Source: Prostheceraeus crozeri (taxonomy: Eukaryota; Platyhelminthes; Polycladida; Euryleptidae). Taken from it: a DNA stretch of 64,000 bases. The stretch's first letter is position 1, and every line of letters starts with the position of its first letter. Under the pieces are notes generated by a model. The model made no database searches, was not told the origin of the DNA, and worked only from the letters and a program-made list of their open reading frames with translations. Position numbers and translations under genes: made by a program. This document shows positions 13,433 through 25,472 of this stretch, piece by piece. Location of the stretch: positions 124,001 through 188,000 of the forward strand of contig CAJQUW010011061.1 of assembly GCA_907163375.1 (NCBI GenBank). Direction: 5' to 3'.

Positions 13433-14165
13433 CACACAGAATTAGACAGATCGTCCTTCCGTCTGTTTGAATCAGAGAGCGTAAATAACACTCTCTGGTT
13501 TGAATAGTCACGCGGCCACATAATGAGCCGTACAGCTTGATTACCGCTCACCACTCGTCAGAATTATTGGTTTACTACGTTAGTTCTAAAAATAGATCAT
13601 CCCACCGCTCGAACTTTCAGCTGTGATAATTGAGAGAGGAATCACCAAAGCTCGAAGCTTGCTGTGACAAGCTGCCACAGCACAGCTGGAGCTACCAGTG
13701 TGGCCGCTCCGATTGAAACACATGCAAACATTTTCACAGAGCGGCTACAGCGCAGCTCAAAAGCTCGTCATGTGGCCTTACCCTTAGACCGGTCGTCCCT
13801 TCTTGTGTTTGACTAGAAAGGAAACATTGGAACATGCAACGTTAATGAAATGGCACAATCTGCTGCCAACAAAGTTCCATAGCAATCGAACAATGAGCAG
13901 CCAACTCAACATTAAAAACGCCGAATTGTGTGAATTGACTATTATCAACCGGATCACACAGCAAAGAGACGCAGTCGATGTCAAATTCTACAGAGAAGTT
14001 TGTGAACGTTTTTTCGCGCGCCTGCTAACTTTTTCTAAAATGATCGGAGGGCCCAACATTATCGAGAAAACTTTTGCGCAATGATCTGAATTCCTCGAGT
14101 CTGAAGGAATCGTGGCGATCAAAGTGACACGTTTAAACAATCTAATTGTGCGCTTGCGATGATCA
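13433..14165 (+). mobile_element. Diverged longer relative of the hAT-like MITE
   Basis: Two segments match the MITE. ACACAGAATTAGACAGATCG at 13434 resembles the internal MITE sequence at 12455. The block 14005-14140 aligns along its length with MITE 12685-12800 (shared words CGCCTGCTA, ATGATCGGA, CCAACATTAT, GAGAAAACTT, CAATGATCTGAATTC). Between them an open frame (13803-14084, 93 codons) ends MIGGPNIIEKTFAQ-stop. The MITE read in the same frame ends MIGRANIMEKTCGQ-stop. The shared stop and reading frame suggest this is a piece of the coding parent or an older relative. I do not recognise a transposase domain in the 93 residues. Confidence 0.5.
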
Positions 14166-17100
14166 AATGATATCATCAGCACTGCCAACATTTGAGATTC
14201 TTTTCTTTCACGACGTTGTCAATGAACGAATGACATCAGAGTTCATAGCAAAGATTGCGTCATAAACGTTTCCATAGATGCAAATTGCTGCCCGCTGAAC
14301 TGATCAATTGTTTGAATGCTTGAATAATCTGATTTTTTCATTCCTACTGAATGAATCGTAGCTGGGAACTGGATTTTTGTAATAAATGTAAAATAATTTA
14401 CAATTTAGCAACGTGTTGTAAATAGAATGAGCAGAGAAAGACTTATTGATGGATGCACCATGAGTTCGCAGGGAAAACACGTCACGTAGCTTCATAAAGC
14501 AATCCGCAGGCCGTTGATGTTCAGGAGGAGAGGCGAGCGAGCGATAATGTTCGATGACAGGATGGGAAAATATGTACACAAAGGAGCAGCACTGAGAGTG
14601 CGATGAGTATGGAGCAAAGCGTAAAGCGTTAAATAATCACGGATAGATGTCGAAGAGTGAGAATCCAGCAAAATAACTCAATAAATCCACTTAAAGTCGT
14701 TGAAATAAGGCATCGTGATGGAAAAAGCGGCGCTGTATACAGGCTGATATAATAAAGGTAATGGCAAGATGCTAAGTAGCTGACCAAAGGCAGAAAGCGG
14801 ATAAAGTCAAAGCAAACCAGGCAGAAAGCGTGCCGCACGCAGGAGCCGCAACGGCGCGTCAACCGCATGCGTACGACAGCCTGCCACAGCCAGAGTGGCA
14901 AATGAGTATATGACAGATGCTTCATGTTTGTATTAAATTTTTCATGAATTGTAGTCACTGCTATTATTGGTTATCTTTCTTGAAGGAAATCGTTCCGTAG
15001 ATTTTCAAATGATCCTCTTCTGAATGATATTTTCAGGTTTTCTATCTTATAGGCTTGCTGGCAAAATGTATCTGTTCAAAATAAAATTGCTGTTTTCAAT
15101 TTTCGATTTATGAATCATATTTTTTTTTTAGGATTCCGATAGGCATCCTCAGACAAAACTTTGTCACTCATTTTATATCAATCATCCTCTAAAATGTCAC
15201 TCATTTTTCATCCTCTAAAATAGTGACTTGTTACTGGGTAAGTAGGTCTGTCAGCCGATATTTCACCTGTCATTTCTCTATGAAAGTCGTTTATATATCT
15301 CCAAATGCAAATTAGACGGCCTAAATTGCATGATTAAGGCCGTCTAATTTGCTATGTAACACCATTTTACCGTCCATCTCCGTACCCTCAGTGAAAATAG
15401 CATTAAGGTGATTCCTATGGTTCACAATCTGGACTCGTAGATATCTCAAGCTTTACATATTTTAATGTTCTGAGCTACATGGGCTATGTAGAAAATTATC
15501 ATAGATTTGAGTCTTTTACAGATCAAATCTTGGATTTTGATGTCATAGATTTTAGGTTCAATAACAATGCATATTTTACTTTTCAAATGATCAGCCTAAA
15601 TCGCCTGGCGCTACGCGCCGATGTACATGTAGACTGTCATTTGAGAGGTAATATATTTTCATTCTACATGGAAATCTCAAGAAATACCGCTACAATTCCA
15701 TAACGCATAGTTAAGTGCAGATATCTCTGGTCTTCCAATGATCTCAGTGTATTATATGAAAAAATATCACACGGAAATTTTTATGAATTCCTGGATGGCT
15801 AAATATCACATATACATACTTTGAAGAGCTGGGGTTCAACAGAAAAGGTTTGTTAGTGCGTCGCTATAAGTACATAAAAGAATTGCTTCATAATTTTGCG
15901 AAATAAAAGCTTGGATTGGAGGCCTGTATGATTCCTATAATAGGGTCCATCGACGAATTCCATCTTAATTGAGCGCATACTGTAATCTGCCACTGTCCAT
16001 TGATGATGATACCCCGCTTGATGGTATGTTATGTTCCATAACCTACAACAGCTAGATTTCACGGCTTCGGTCGTGTGCATTGATTAAAAGACGGAGAAGT
16101 TTCTTCAATCATTGAGGAACCCCGAAGGACATGTTTGATTCTTGATGCTGCCATAAGTTCACTCATTCTTAGAAGAAGTCATAAATAAATGCACAATTTT
16201 TAGCTGACAAACTTTGAATGTCATCAGAGCTAGACGGACCATTGAACCATATGCATTTTATCAAACTTGAGTCATGCTATCTTCAGTATGATATGTCATC
16301 ATGCTATATTTCAAGAATGTCGAGATTCAAAATTTTCTTGCTTTCCATGCCCGTCATCGGGATCTGAGTAGTAAGTTAGAAAACAACAACTTGGCACCAT
16401 TGATGTATGAAATTCACACCGTCTTCATGCGGTAAATGAAATGAATGGATTTGGATATTTCCATGGACGTCTGCAAGCATTATCCTATTACAAACTCCGC
16501 TCTGCGGCCGTCGTTTGTTATGTTGACAATGCTTTCAAATATCGTTTGATATCCTATACATAACAAATAGAGGTGGATTTTTGACAGCTAGAAACTTCTG
16601 ATGGTCATAGATTCTGCGGATCCTTTCAAAATATTCAATCTTCTAATGTATTTTTCCTATTTAGAAATCTCATTATTTTCTGTAATATCCCCATCCGTGT
16701 TAATTTGCCCTGTGAGCTGGAAATAGAACTAATTAGCTAAGAAAATGAAAGTAGAGTTGTCAATTTCGCATTTTGAAATATGTATTTCTATGAAAAAATT
16801 GCCTCAATAGATAGTCTTTTTATACATTGTTAATTTGCCCGCCAATCATAGAGATAAAAGTGGCATAGTTTAAAACGGTTAAAGGAGGATTCAATTATAT
16901 TTACTGAGATATCTCGATCGACATCTTGTTAAAATACTTCGGGCTTTAGGCCTCGGGAATTTTAACAGGATATCGACCTCATTATTTCAGTAAATATCAA
17001 TGAATCCTCCTTTAACCATTACTTAAAGATAAAAATAGTGGTTCCTCTAACTTCACACACGTTTCCCTGACATTAAATGTCCTGTAATTTTATCTCCTGC

Positions 17101-18349
17101 ATGCATTGTCACCTACGACACGTGACACTCATCGCATCCTGCGACTAAAAATTTGCCCTCCATAAATTGTTGCACAGAGCACTTTTATTAGTTATAATTG
17201 AAAATGTATAAAATGCAATTATTGTTATTTGCACAATTTTCACATTACTATGCGGACATGTAAAAGCAACATTCCAGGAAGTTAACCTCACTTTTAAGCA
17301 AGCATCAGGCCACCCGATTATTGCTTATTATTGATTTGCATAGGCTTGCACCTCCACCACCCATCAAAATGTGATGATTTGCTTCTTTCAATCAAATTAT
17401 ATCCCTAAAAATAATGCACAGCACAATTGTGATACTTTCTGATAATTTAAATGTCAGAAATTATGAAGCTTGGAAATTCTAATAATCTTCTAATCGGAAA
17501 ATCGAATGCAACTAGAACAAAAGACATTGGCTTCTCATTTAATGAACTACAGCAGTGTTAATATTCAATGACAAGATTCTATTGCTACTTTAATGCTGAT
17601 TTAATTTTGATTGCGGATAAAGCGAATGCAGCGCCCCTTCTCCGCTATTGTCTTGTGCACGCTAGAAATTTCAGGTCAAAATTTTGACGGCGATGCAAGA
17701 TAATTCACGCAAATTTGAATTTTGACGCCAGGCATCCCTCGATGATAAAAAAGAACAGCATGTCATTCGAAAGCATGTTGGGAGACAAATAAATTCTATT
17801 AATTTGTGCAATTCACATGACTGAATAATCAGTGGTTTCTACCTAAGTTCACGTCAAGCAAAACCTAAATTTTTCATTATTTTTTGCTTACTGACCAGTG
17901 ACCACAGACGGTCACAAGCAAACTTGAACCGTGCATCAAAAGAAACTTTGAATCTTTAATATTTTAATGATCATTCATTTTGTCATAATGAATCATTATA
18001 ATTCATTTTCCTAACTTACTATTCAGAATGTTTTGTATGATGTTAATCCTCTTCAGTGTGGGAATCGTCAAGTTCGGAGGATGAGGATTAAGATATGTCT
18101 ATGTTCGTCGATATGAATGGAACCTGATTTGAGCACGTCAAAAGGTTCTGCAACTTTGTTGATGTCTTCGACAGTTGCGATGGCGTTGAGTCAGCCTTAG
18201 TTGCGAGAAAGTTCCGGGAGCTTAAAGACTTTTCACCAACGAAATCACCATTCATGTGAGTTAAAAGTCCGTTGCATGCAGCACGTGTCCGTTAAGCAAT
18301 GATTTACAGCTGTGAGTCTCCTTGACCTCTACTTTACTCATGAAAAGAT
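14166..18349. other. Intergenic stretch with two hairpins
   Basis: No gene recognised. A short stem-loop at 15309-15352 has the stem AAATTAGACGGCC pairing with GGCCGTCTAATTT. A long palindrome at 16877-17017 is listed separately. A GC-richer patch (14800-14900) and a GGCGCTACGCGCC inverted word (15608-15620) are also present. The remainder is AT-rich with short chance frames. Confidence 0.45.
16877..17017. repeat. Long palindrome (foldback hairpin)
   Basis: Imperfect inverted arms of about 59 bp begin GGTTAAAGGAGGATTCA on the left and end GAATCCTCCTTTAACC on the right. They flank a short GC-richer centre, CTTCGGGCTTTAGGCCTCGG. The layout of AT-rich arms with a self-complementary GC-rich loop recurs elsewhere in the window (33933-34048, 52689-52831, 55842-55936). 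Confidence 0.75.
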
Positions 18350-18480
18350 GCGCATGATGCGTTGGATGTGTGGAGTGAGAAGATTAGAGAGGTTGAGTGA
18401 AGAGCTCCGACAAGAAATAGAGCCACAGAGCATCTTAGATCCACCTACGGTGAAGTAGCAAGAAAAACGAACCACATGGA
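18350..18480 (+). mobile_element. Small LINE ORF2 C-terminal fragment
   Basis: Translation gives MMRWMCGVRRLERLSEELRQ, then EIEPQSI. This is the stretch found near the end of LINE ORF2 proteins just before the RRRRLRWFGHV motif. A related LINE fragment with RWMC and WCGHV-like segments is at 46.6-47.5 kb. The fragment stops at the foldback element beginning at 18501. It is a relic with no intact coding. Confidence 0.55.
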
Positions 18481-18500
18481 CGAGTGAGTGGGTGGATAAT

Positions 18501-19092
18501 AGTTCGGCAGCCAGGACGAACTTCTACAGGGAACGAGGCCGAAAATGAGACTTTCACAGAATGATGTACACCCCATGCCTACTACGAATCCGCACGTTTG
18601 CCGAGTTCGATGTAGTTCCTCTTCTTGTCAGACACGATTAAAGAAAAACGCATGTTAATCCAATGGAACGCAGATTGAAGTCTCTGGCTAAAAAGAAGTT
18701 TTCTGTGTTTTCTCTTATTGAGATAAAAATAGTCTACAATCATAATTTTTGACATGGAATGTCTTTATGTCATTTCCTATCAAGTTCATGCACCACTGTC
18801 TGTGAAGCTAGACATTCAGATTTGGCAACATGACTTGAAGACAGTCAAAAATTATGACTCTAGGCTTAGTATTTTTCAGTTGATAGGAGAAATTCCATTT
18901 TTGCTCAAAACTTCAATCTGCTTTCCATTTGATTTCCATGCATTTCTCTTTGGTCATGTCTGACAAGAAGAGCAGCCGGGTAGAGCTCGGCGGACGCGCA
19001 GTTTTGAGGTTGGCATAAAGGAATTACATCATTCTGTGAAAGTTTCATTTTCGGCCTCGTTTCCTTCAGAAACTCGTTCTGGATGCTGGACT
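18501..19092. mobile_element. Foldback element family B, copy 1
   Basis: A 592-bp element whose two halves are inverted copies. The left arm begins AGTTCGGCAGCCAGGACGAA and runs through GGGAACGAGGCCGAAAATGA and TTTCACAGAATGATGTACA. The right arm carries the complements in reverse (TCATTCTGTGAAAGT, TTTTCGGCCTCG, CTCGTTCTGGATGCTGGACT). The same family is at 24204-24930. No transposase is encoded. The target duplication is unclear (AT-rich flanks). The superfamily is not assigned. Confidence 0.75.
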
Positions 19093-19561
19093 ATTGCGGT
19101 CGGCACGCTCTGTACAGCATGTCACATTGCAACTTCATTCGGTTCTCGGAGTCTGATTTTTACAATTATCGTCGCGAGTAAGTTCGGATCAAATTGCTAT
19201 CGGATGTTGCAAATGTTGCGTTAATGAATTAAAGAATCTTGAAGTTTGATTCTTTAACCTTTTCAAAGCCTGCATTCGAAATTTTCATCTTTTTCAATTC
19301 AATTTCTCAAGGTCAATCTATCTCAGTGCGATTCCCAAGAATTCAAAACTTTTATGAAGCACAAACTATGAATTGAAATGAAATCAATAACTTGAATGAC
19401 ATGCTTCTATGAGACCGATCAACTTAGCTATCATTTGATTTCTCATTAACATTTTTGATCAATTAATTGCCCAGTTTAGTGCATCCTATTCAGAAATTGA
19501 AATTACTTTCATCAATAAATCATAGAAGATTTCAATGGCAATGACCTTTTGAATGCTACTA

Positions 19562-21231
19562 CAGATTGTTTCATAAAAAATGGATCACCCTTAAACATCG
19601 CCTTAACTTCAACTTTGTCTAACTCCGCCAAACTTGAACGAATTTCTCTGAAATTTGGAAGATATGTCAGTTGTGCTTACTAATATCATTGTTGGAAATT
19701 TCAAGCATGAATATTGAGTTGTTTTCCTGTTATGGATAAAAAAGTGGTAGATAATTTGATCTTCATTTAGCAATGTTACACAAAATCATACCTCACTCTT
19801 ATAAAATTACATTTGTTTCCTTTGTTATGTAATATGTTGTTCTACAAGCCAAAAGCTATCAAGCAAAACAAAAATAAAGAAAATCGGTCAATCAGAGCCA
19901 GTATAGCACCATTATTTATCAACAATAATGTAACTGCTACTTAACTGGTAATTAACTGGACTTCTAGCTATGTTCCATAGCTTCCTGACTTCGTTGCGGT
20001 GGTGTTGGCAGCACTCCTGATTGCTTTCAGCTAGAAATCTATCTCTTACCGGTTGAAAACAATACAAAGCACAAATGAACAATAACGAGATCGCATTCAC
20101 AAAAGGCAAAGTGTCAGCCTTGCTAGAATTAGGGTTTTCTTTGCGAGCTACAGGCAAGCGACTAAATGTCCCTTACACAAATGTGCATCGATGGCATGGC
20201 GTAATGATGATTTTCGACTCTGTCGTAAAGAGGGCTCTGGCCGTCCACGCAAAACATCCAAACGTAGAGACCGCCTAATTTTGAGATTTGTTTAAGTTGA
20301 TCCAAGTCTCTCGTTAACTGAGATGGCTGCACTAGACTCGTCTATTTCTAAGTCCACTATTCGTAGAAGACTTATTGAGTCGAATTTCAAGAGCTGTAAG
20401 AGGCCCTCTCAGATCGAATTATCAGATCAGCATACAAAAAGACGTCTCAGATGGGCAGTGAGTCATTGTCACTGGCGAAATCAATGGGATCGGGTTGTCT
20501 GGTCTGATGAGGCATCCGTCCGTCTGAAGGATAGTGATGGTCGATTGAGATTATGGATAAAATCTGATCAGGAAATTCCGAGACATTTACATCGCCCCGG
20601 GTACAAGGTGGTGCGACTCTACTGATTTGGGCTGGCATTTGGACCAATGGCCGCTCTGAACTTCACATGCAGCAAGGAACCATGAATTCTGAACGCTATG
20701 TGAATGTTTTACGAATGAACATTGGCCAAATGACAGATCAACTTGGTGATCCATCGACTTGGTTATTTATGGATGATAATGCTACGTGTCACAGGAGTAG
20801 TAGAGTCAACTTTTGCAAGTCTCAATTAGGGCTTAGGACATTATCTTGGCCAGCTCGTTCTCCTGATCTGAATCCCATAGAAAATGTATGGAGTATTCTA
20901 AAACGTAACGTTCGTCGTTCACCGCTACCTACAGATGGCGTATCACAACTTACGTCACTGTTAAAAAGAGAGTGGAGAAAGTTAGATCAGTCAAAAATCA
21001 ACGATATCATCGAATCAATGCCTAGACGAATTGGTAATGTCATTGACAATAAGGGTAAAGCCACAAAATATTAGCTTCTTAAGAACTGTTATTGTATCAT
21101 AGCTTATCAGATTATGTAGGGACATTTAAATATATTAAGGACATGAAATAACATGAAAAATGCTTTCTGTATCATACTTATGTTTTATTTAGTCAAATTT
21201 TAGGATGATCCACTTTTTATGAAACGGACTG
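19562..21231 (+). mobile_element. Tc1-family DNA transposon with TIRs
   Basis: A 1670-bp element bounded by TA dinucleotides (19560-19561 and 21232-21233). Inverted ends are CAGATTGTTTCATAAAAAAT on the left and CAGTCCGTTTCATAAAAAGT when the right end is read inward. These give the CAGT-type termini and TA target of the Tc1/mariner superfamily. It contains one decayed DD34E transposase gene. The element sits in otherwise gene-free DNA. Both ends are present, so it could still be mobilised in trans even though its own gene is broken. Confidence 0.9.
20075..21074 (+). pseudogene. Tc1 transposase, DD34E, decayed
   Basis: Cut-and-paste transposase remnant in three pieces. The first (20075-20278) has a paired-type helix-turn-helix: KVSALLELGFSLRATGKRLN. 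The second (20323-20622) continues the DNA-binding region (SKSTIRRRLIESNF) and holds the first catalytic Asp in VVWSDEAS. The third (20667-21074) holds the second Asp in FMDDNATCHRS and the Glu in RSPDLNPIENVW, with exactly 34 residues between them. The pieces are separated by stops or frameshifts near 20276-20322 and 20623-20666. The first ATG of the helix-turn-helix piece lies about 510 bp inside the left end. The combined length, about 330 codons, matches a full Tc1 transposase. Confidence 0.9.
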
Positions 21232-21233
21232 TA

Positions 21234-22141
21234 TTAAATCAAGATTGTGCATTGCCTATTGACACTCCTCCAGACTTTCATCACCTACTGTCTTGGATCA
21301 AATGTGAATTATGATGGTCAAAAGTTCCTTCGAAAACTGAATATGCAATTCATGACTTGACGTAATAAGATTGCAAGGATGAACATCGTCTGACCTTTTA
21401 TCAAAAAGGAGACAATAACCATCGGCACACTCGTCTACGGATGACTGAGAGACAATAACAGCTGTGATCTGTATATTTATTTCGGAAATAAAATCCACCT
21501 GTGACCGTTTCCATTGCATAACAGATACTTAGCTCGTGTACATAATAGAAAGAGTTTGTTACACAGAAATTATACTTTCTCAAGGAAAAAGACAACTATG
21601 AGAACATTGGTGTTTCTCGTCACATTCCTAGTAAGTTGAGATAGTTGAAATTGTTGTCAATTTTCATCCTTTGCACAATTTCAATGCCGGGCTCTGAGGC
21701 GAGTCCGAGCTAAACTTCAAAAGTGTTCGTCTGAATTTCATGAAGTTCTAGATTCAACATAATTCAACTATCTGGAAGTTTATTCTGAACATTCTGTATT
21801 TCGATGATATAAACTCTATTACACATATATTGCATCTGAATTAGAAGATATCTGCTTCGTTTAGCAAGGTTTGCTGCGTCTTGAATTTGTTCTGTCTGCA
21901 GAAGAATAGGCCTATATCGATGATGAAAGGAATAATTTTCGCAACTTCGAGTATGCTTAAAGATTCATATTTACGAGTATACAATCATCACAGCGTAGAA
22001 AATGATAAAGGTGGAAATATAAAAGATATCAAAATATGAATTACAAAATCACCGTGATATTTTATGGCATAGCTCTGCCTAAAATTAGGAATTTCCGTCC
22101 GTCTGTAAGTAGATATCAATTCGCTTTTCTCGTTTAACATG
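21234..22141. other. Intergenic stretch, nothing recognised
   Basis: AT-rich DNA between the Tc1 element and the Penelope fragment. Overlapping short frames on both strands (21298-21595) have no recognisable motif. Confidence 0.4.
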
Positions 22142-22205
22142 TTCTTTTCATTGCTTGTAAGGATGCAATATTTTTCAAAAAGGCGGAGTTTGCGTTATCC
22201 ATTAT

Positions 22206-22435
22206 CTCTCATTTTATTTCATAATTTTCGTTTTTGTCGTTTAACGACCATATATATTTTGATAGGGTTCTTTCGTTCTCATGAATAGGATTGACAAAAG
22301 AAGTTTTATAGTTCTTGCGTCTTATTTTGAATTTATTTTCTGTTTGTCCGATGCACGGCATTTTTTGATTATCTTCTGTTGTCACTGTTGCTTTATATAC
22401 CACGCACTTTGTGAGACATATGTTTTGTAACAAAT
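22206..22435 (-). mobile_element. Penelope-like element fragment, GIY-YIG domain
   Basis: Minus-strand reading of about 75 codons: CVVYKATVTTEDNQKMPCIG, then QTENKFKIRR, a basic KNYKTSF stretch, and LSKYIWSLNDKNENYEIK. The order (VYKATV, xIGxTE, R-x-N-x-K-x-SF, N-E-x-T-L-SKYIW-LK/ND) is that of the C-terminal GIY-YIG endonuclease of Penelope-like retroelements. The Tyr of the YIG half is Cys here. The reverse transcriptase part is missing and the frame ends in TGA. It is an isolated, inactive scrap. Confidence 0.75.
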
Positions 22436-22579
22436 GAAGATATCATGGATTTGAGACATTTCATCGACAGGTCGTTTCACAAGTGTCTATGTCGAGAGTT
22501 AGAAGACATTGGAGTCTCTGATTAATCCCAAAAACATCATAGTTTGATGTCTATGAATTATTGAGTTAATTTGTAGTAT

Positions 22580-22930
22580 TGAGTAATTTTGTTAAAATCG
22601 CCAAAATTAAGTCAAACATGAAATTTACTCATTTTGGAGAGGCTCTCAGACATCAAATACTGAATCATGTGACTCACTTCAACTTTTATATCGAAATTGA
22701 TGTTTTGAACTCAATCATGTTTCAAATTTCATGACATTCTGATAAATAGTTTCTTCTCTGCAAAAGAAAATGTACGAAACTTGCCAAGTGTTTCACAATC
22801 CATAGATATTTCTTGAATTTTACCATTGGATTCCAATTGAAATCCTTTAACCTTTTCACCTTACCTATAACTGAGAGCGAGTGGCTGTGACACTTAGGAA
22901 TTTGATTTTTGTATTCAGTGTTTCTAGATC
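22580..22930 (-). repeat. Dispersed repeat C, copy 2
   Basis: Reverse-complement partner of 9160-9535, with matching landmarks GAGGCTCTCAGACATCAAAT, TCACTTCAACTTT, CACAATCCATAGATATTTCT, GCGAGTGGCTGTGACACT and GATTTTTGTATTCAGTG. The copies differ at scattered positions, so they are old. No coding. Confidence 0.7.
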
Positions 22931-24203
22931 TGGCGCCACTGGAACAGAGCCTTTAAATCTTAAATTCAGTTAAGTATTGAAAAACAACAGAAAACATACT
23001 TGACATTTGTAAGCAATGTATGTCAAATATATACCTAAATGTTAAACAATCGACAGTAAATTTCTCAGTTGATTATTAATAATCAGACTGATTGGTGGGT
23101 GCTGTAACATTCTGTATACGTGAGATAAAATGAAAGCATGCGAGGTTGAAAATTATGCATTTGATCCGCACACACGTAGATGTTTTAGTCCATTTTCAAA
23201 TACGTATGCATGTACTTAGGTCTACTGCAAAGACCTGTTTCCATTCATATTGACTATGTACCGGTATAGTGTGAACAGTATGCTAGAATAGTAATAGCTG
23301 GAGACATGAGGTTGTCAACTCGCATCGGTTGGTAGGAATATGTTTGTACCTAGGGACGTATCTGCATTAGGCCTAATCATATTGATATTAGGTCTCATGC
23401 ATCGATAGTGCTTTTAGCTACTTTAAACAAAACTCATTTTGACCGAATGCAAGTTTGCATGGCAGTCTGATTTTATAGATAGTAAACCTATCTGTAGAGC
23501 CCATCGGTTTAAGCTGTCTAGTGACAAAAGGGTGGTAAGTCCGTATGGAGACGCTAAAACATGATGTAGACCTATCATTCATGTACATAGTAAGGGAATA
23601 GAATGACCCTTACCTAAAGGTTTGCTGTCAGCTACGCCTATCAAAGAAATATTTGGCTTTTGGTAATAATTATGTGAAATAATCGTACATGTTGAAAAAA
23701 CCTGTGGGAATTTTCTTTTTCAATTAGAAGTCTATGTCAATGGGAAGGCAATGTAACGAAGAAATTTCGTTCCATAACAAGCCTGTTAGTGAGTCACTTT
23801 CTTAAATTTCTCAAGAGCGACTGTGAATTTCGGAAATCAAGTTGCAGTTATCTGATCAAGAGGGTGAAACCAATGAACTTTGTTGATGTCAATTGCTGAT
23901 TCTAATACTGTAGTCTCTTCCATACTGACGGCATGTTTATCTGCTTCTTATGCTCTTCCCTTGAAACCCGAACACACATGCATGTATTGGGTTTTTTGTG
24001 TACTTAAATTACAAATCTTATCACTGGTTAACAATCTCTGACAATGTTATCGCAAACGTTGCTTCTTTAGAAATTCAGCAAGTCACATTTGCTCTTGTGG
24101 ACAAAACTAGAATCGAAACCATGGAGAGTCGACACGAAGGATACATCGAAAGCTGTATAACGACATGGACATGCGTGGTCATGACACACAATTCATAGAG
24201 AAT
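22931..24203. other. Intergenic stretch, nothing recognised
   Basis: No gene, RNA or ordered repeat seen, apart from short CATGCATGTA-like words. Confidence 0.4.
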
Positions 24204-24930
24204 CAGTCCGGCAGCCAGAACGAGTTTCTGCAGGGAACGGGGCCGAAAGTGAGACTTTCACAGAATGATGTACACCCTATGCCTACTACGAATCGGCACG
24301 TCTGCCGAGTTCTAGTGAGTTCCTCTTCTTGTCAGACACGATCAAAGAAAAACACATGTTAATCTAATGGGACGCAGATTGAAGTTTTTGGTTAAGATGA
24401 ACTTTTCTATTTTTTCGCTTATCAACTGGAAAGTATTAAGTATAGAGTCATAATTTTTGACATGGAATGTCTTCAGGTCATTTCCTATGATGGGCATGTG
24501 CTATTATCATGCTTCTGATCGGCAATGTATGTGAGAATGTAGTTGAAAGTGGATTAAGTTGCTCAAAATGTTTGTGTTTGCCCACATTAAGAGGCTCGCC
24601 AAATCTAAATGTGTTTAACTTTTCAGACAGGGGTGCATGAACATGAAAGAAAATGACCTAAAGACATTTCAGGCTAAAAATTATGACTCTGGGTTTAGTA
24701 CTTTTCGTTTAATCAGAGAAAACATAGAAAACTTCATTTTAGCCAAAAGCTGCGATCGGCGTCCCATTGGATTTACATGTATTTTTCTTTAATCTTGTCT
24801 GACAAGAAGAGGAACTCACTAGAACTCGGCAGACGTGCCGATTCGTAGTAGGCATAGGGTGTACATCATTATGTGAAAGTCTCACTTTCGGCCTCGTTCC
24901 CTGCAGAAACTCGTTCTGGCTGCCGGACTG
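24204..24930. mobile_element. Foldback element family B, copy 2
   Basis: A 727-bp element with very long inverted arms (about 24204-24490 and 24640-24930). The outer ends are CAGTCCGGCAGCCAGAACGA and its exact complement TCGTTCTGGCTGCCGGACTG. The flanks share only AAT on each side, so a 3-bp duplication is possible but not proven. It is related along its length to copy 1 (18501-19092) but has a longer spacer and better-preserved arms. It has no coding capacity. The arms would give a strong hairpin RNA if transcribed. Confidence 0.8.
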
Positions 24931-25472
24931 AATGGTGGCATCCAGTGACTGCCGATGCATGTGATGAAGCTTGCTCAATCTTGTTGCAAAAGTTTACCGG
25001 CACATTGCCACTGTCTTTTGTAAAGAATCACAAATTTTCTCATTTTTCTTAAAACATAACTTTGAAAAGTAATTTCAAAACGCCTCTATGCAAAAAGTCG
25101 ACAATTTCTTGCATGTTTCACCAATTTTTCACCGTATTGACATGGATCGGTGTCTATGAGTGTGCCTCAATTGACCACCAACACACGGTGCGTCTGCGCA
25201 CATGCTTTCCAACTGCTTTTGTGAGATAAATATTCAGAATCAACAGTATCAAAAGCTCTTGATTCCTCGAGATGCATACACAACTTTTGATACGAGTTGA
25301 CAAGACATTTATTTCCATGAAATCCGTGGGACAAAAGCATGCATTGCATTTTTTACTACGGGCCGTAGCTATGTATTGTCCGGTTGCGTCGATAAATGCA
25401 TGCTTTCCTTGTTTTGTGTGTTAGACAGAGTACTTATTTCGAATACTTTGGGACAAAGCACAAAGACTGATG
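24931..25472. other. Spacer, nothing recognised
   Basis: AT-rich DNA between the foldback element and the LINE tail. No gene seen. Confidence 0.4.
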
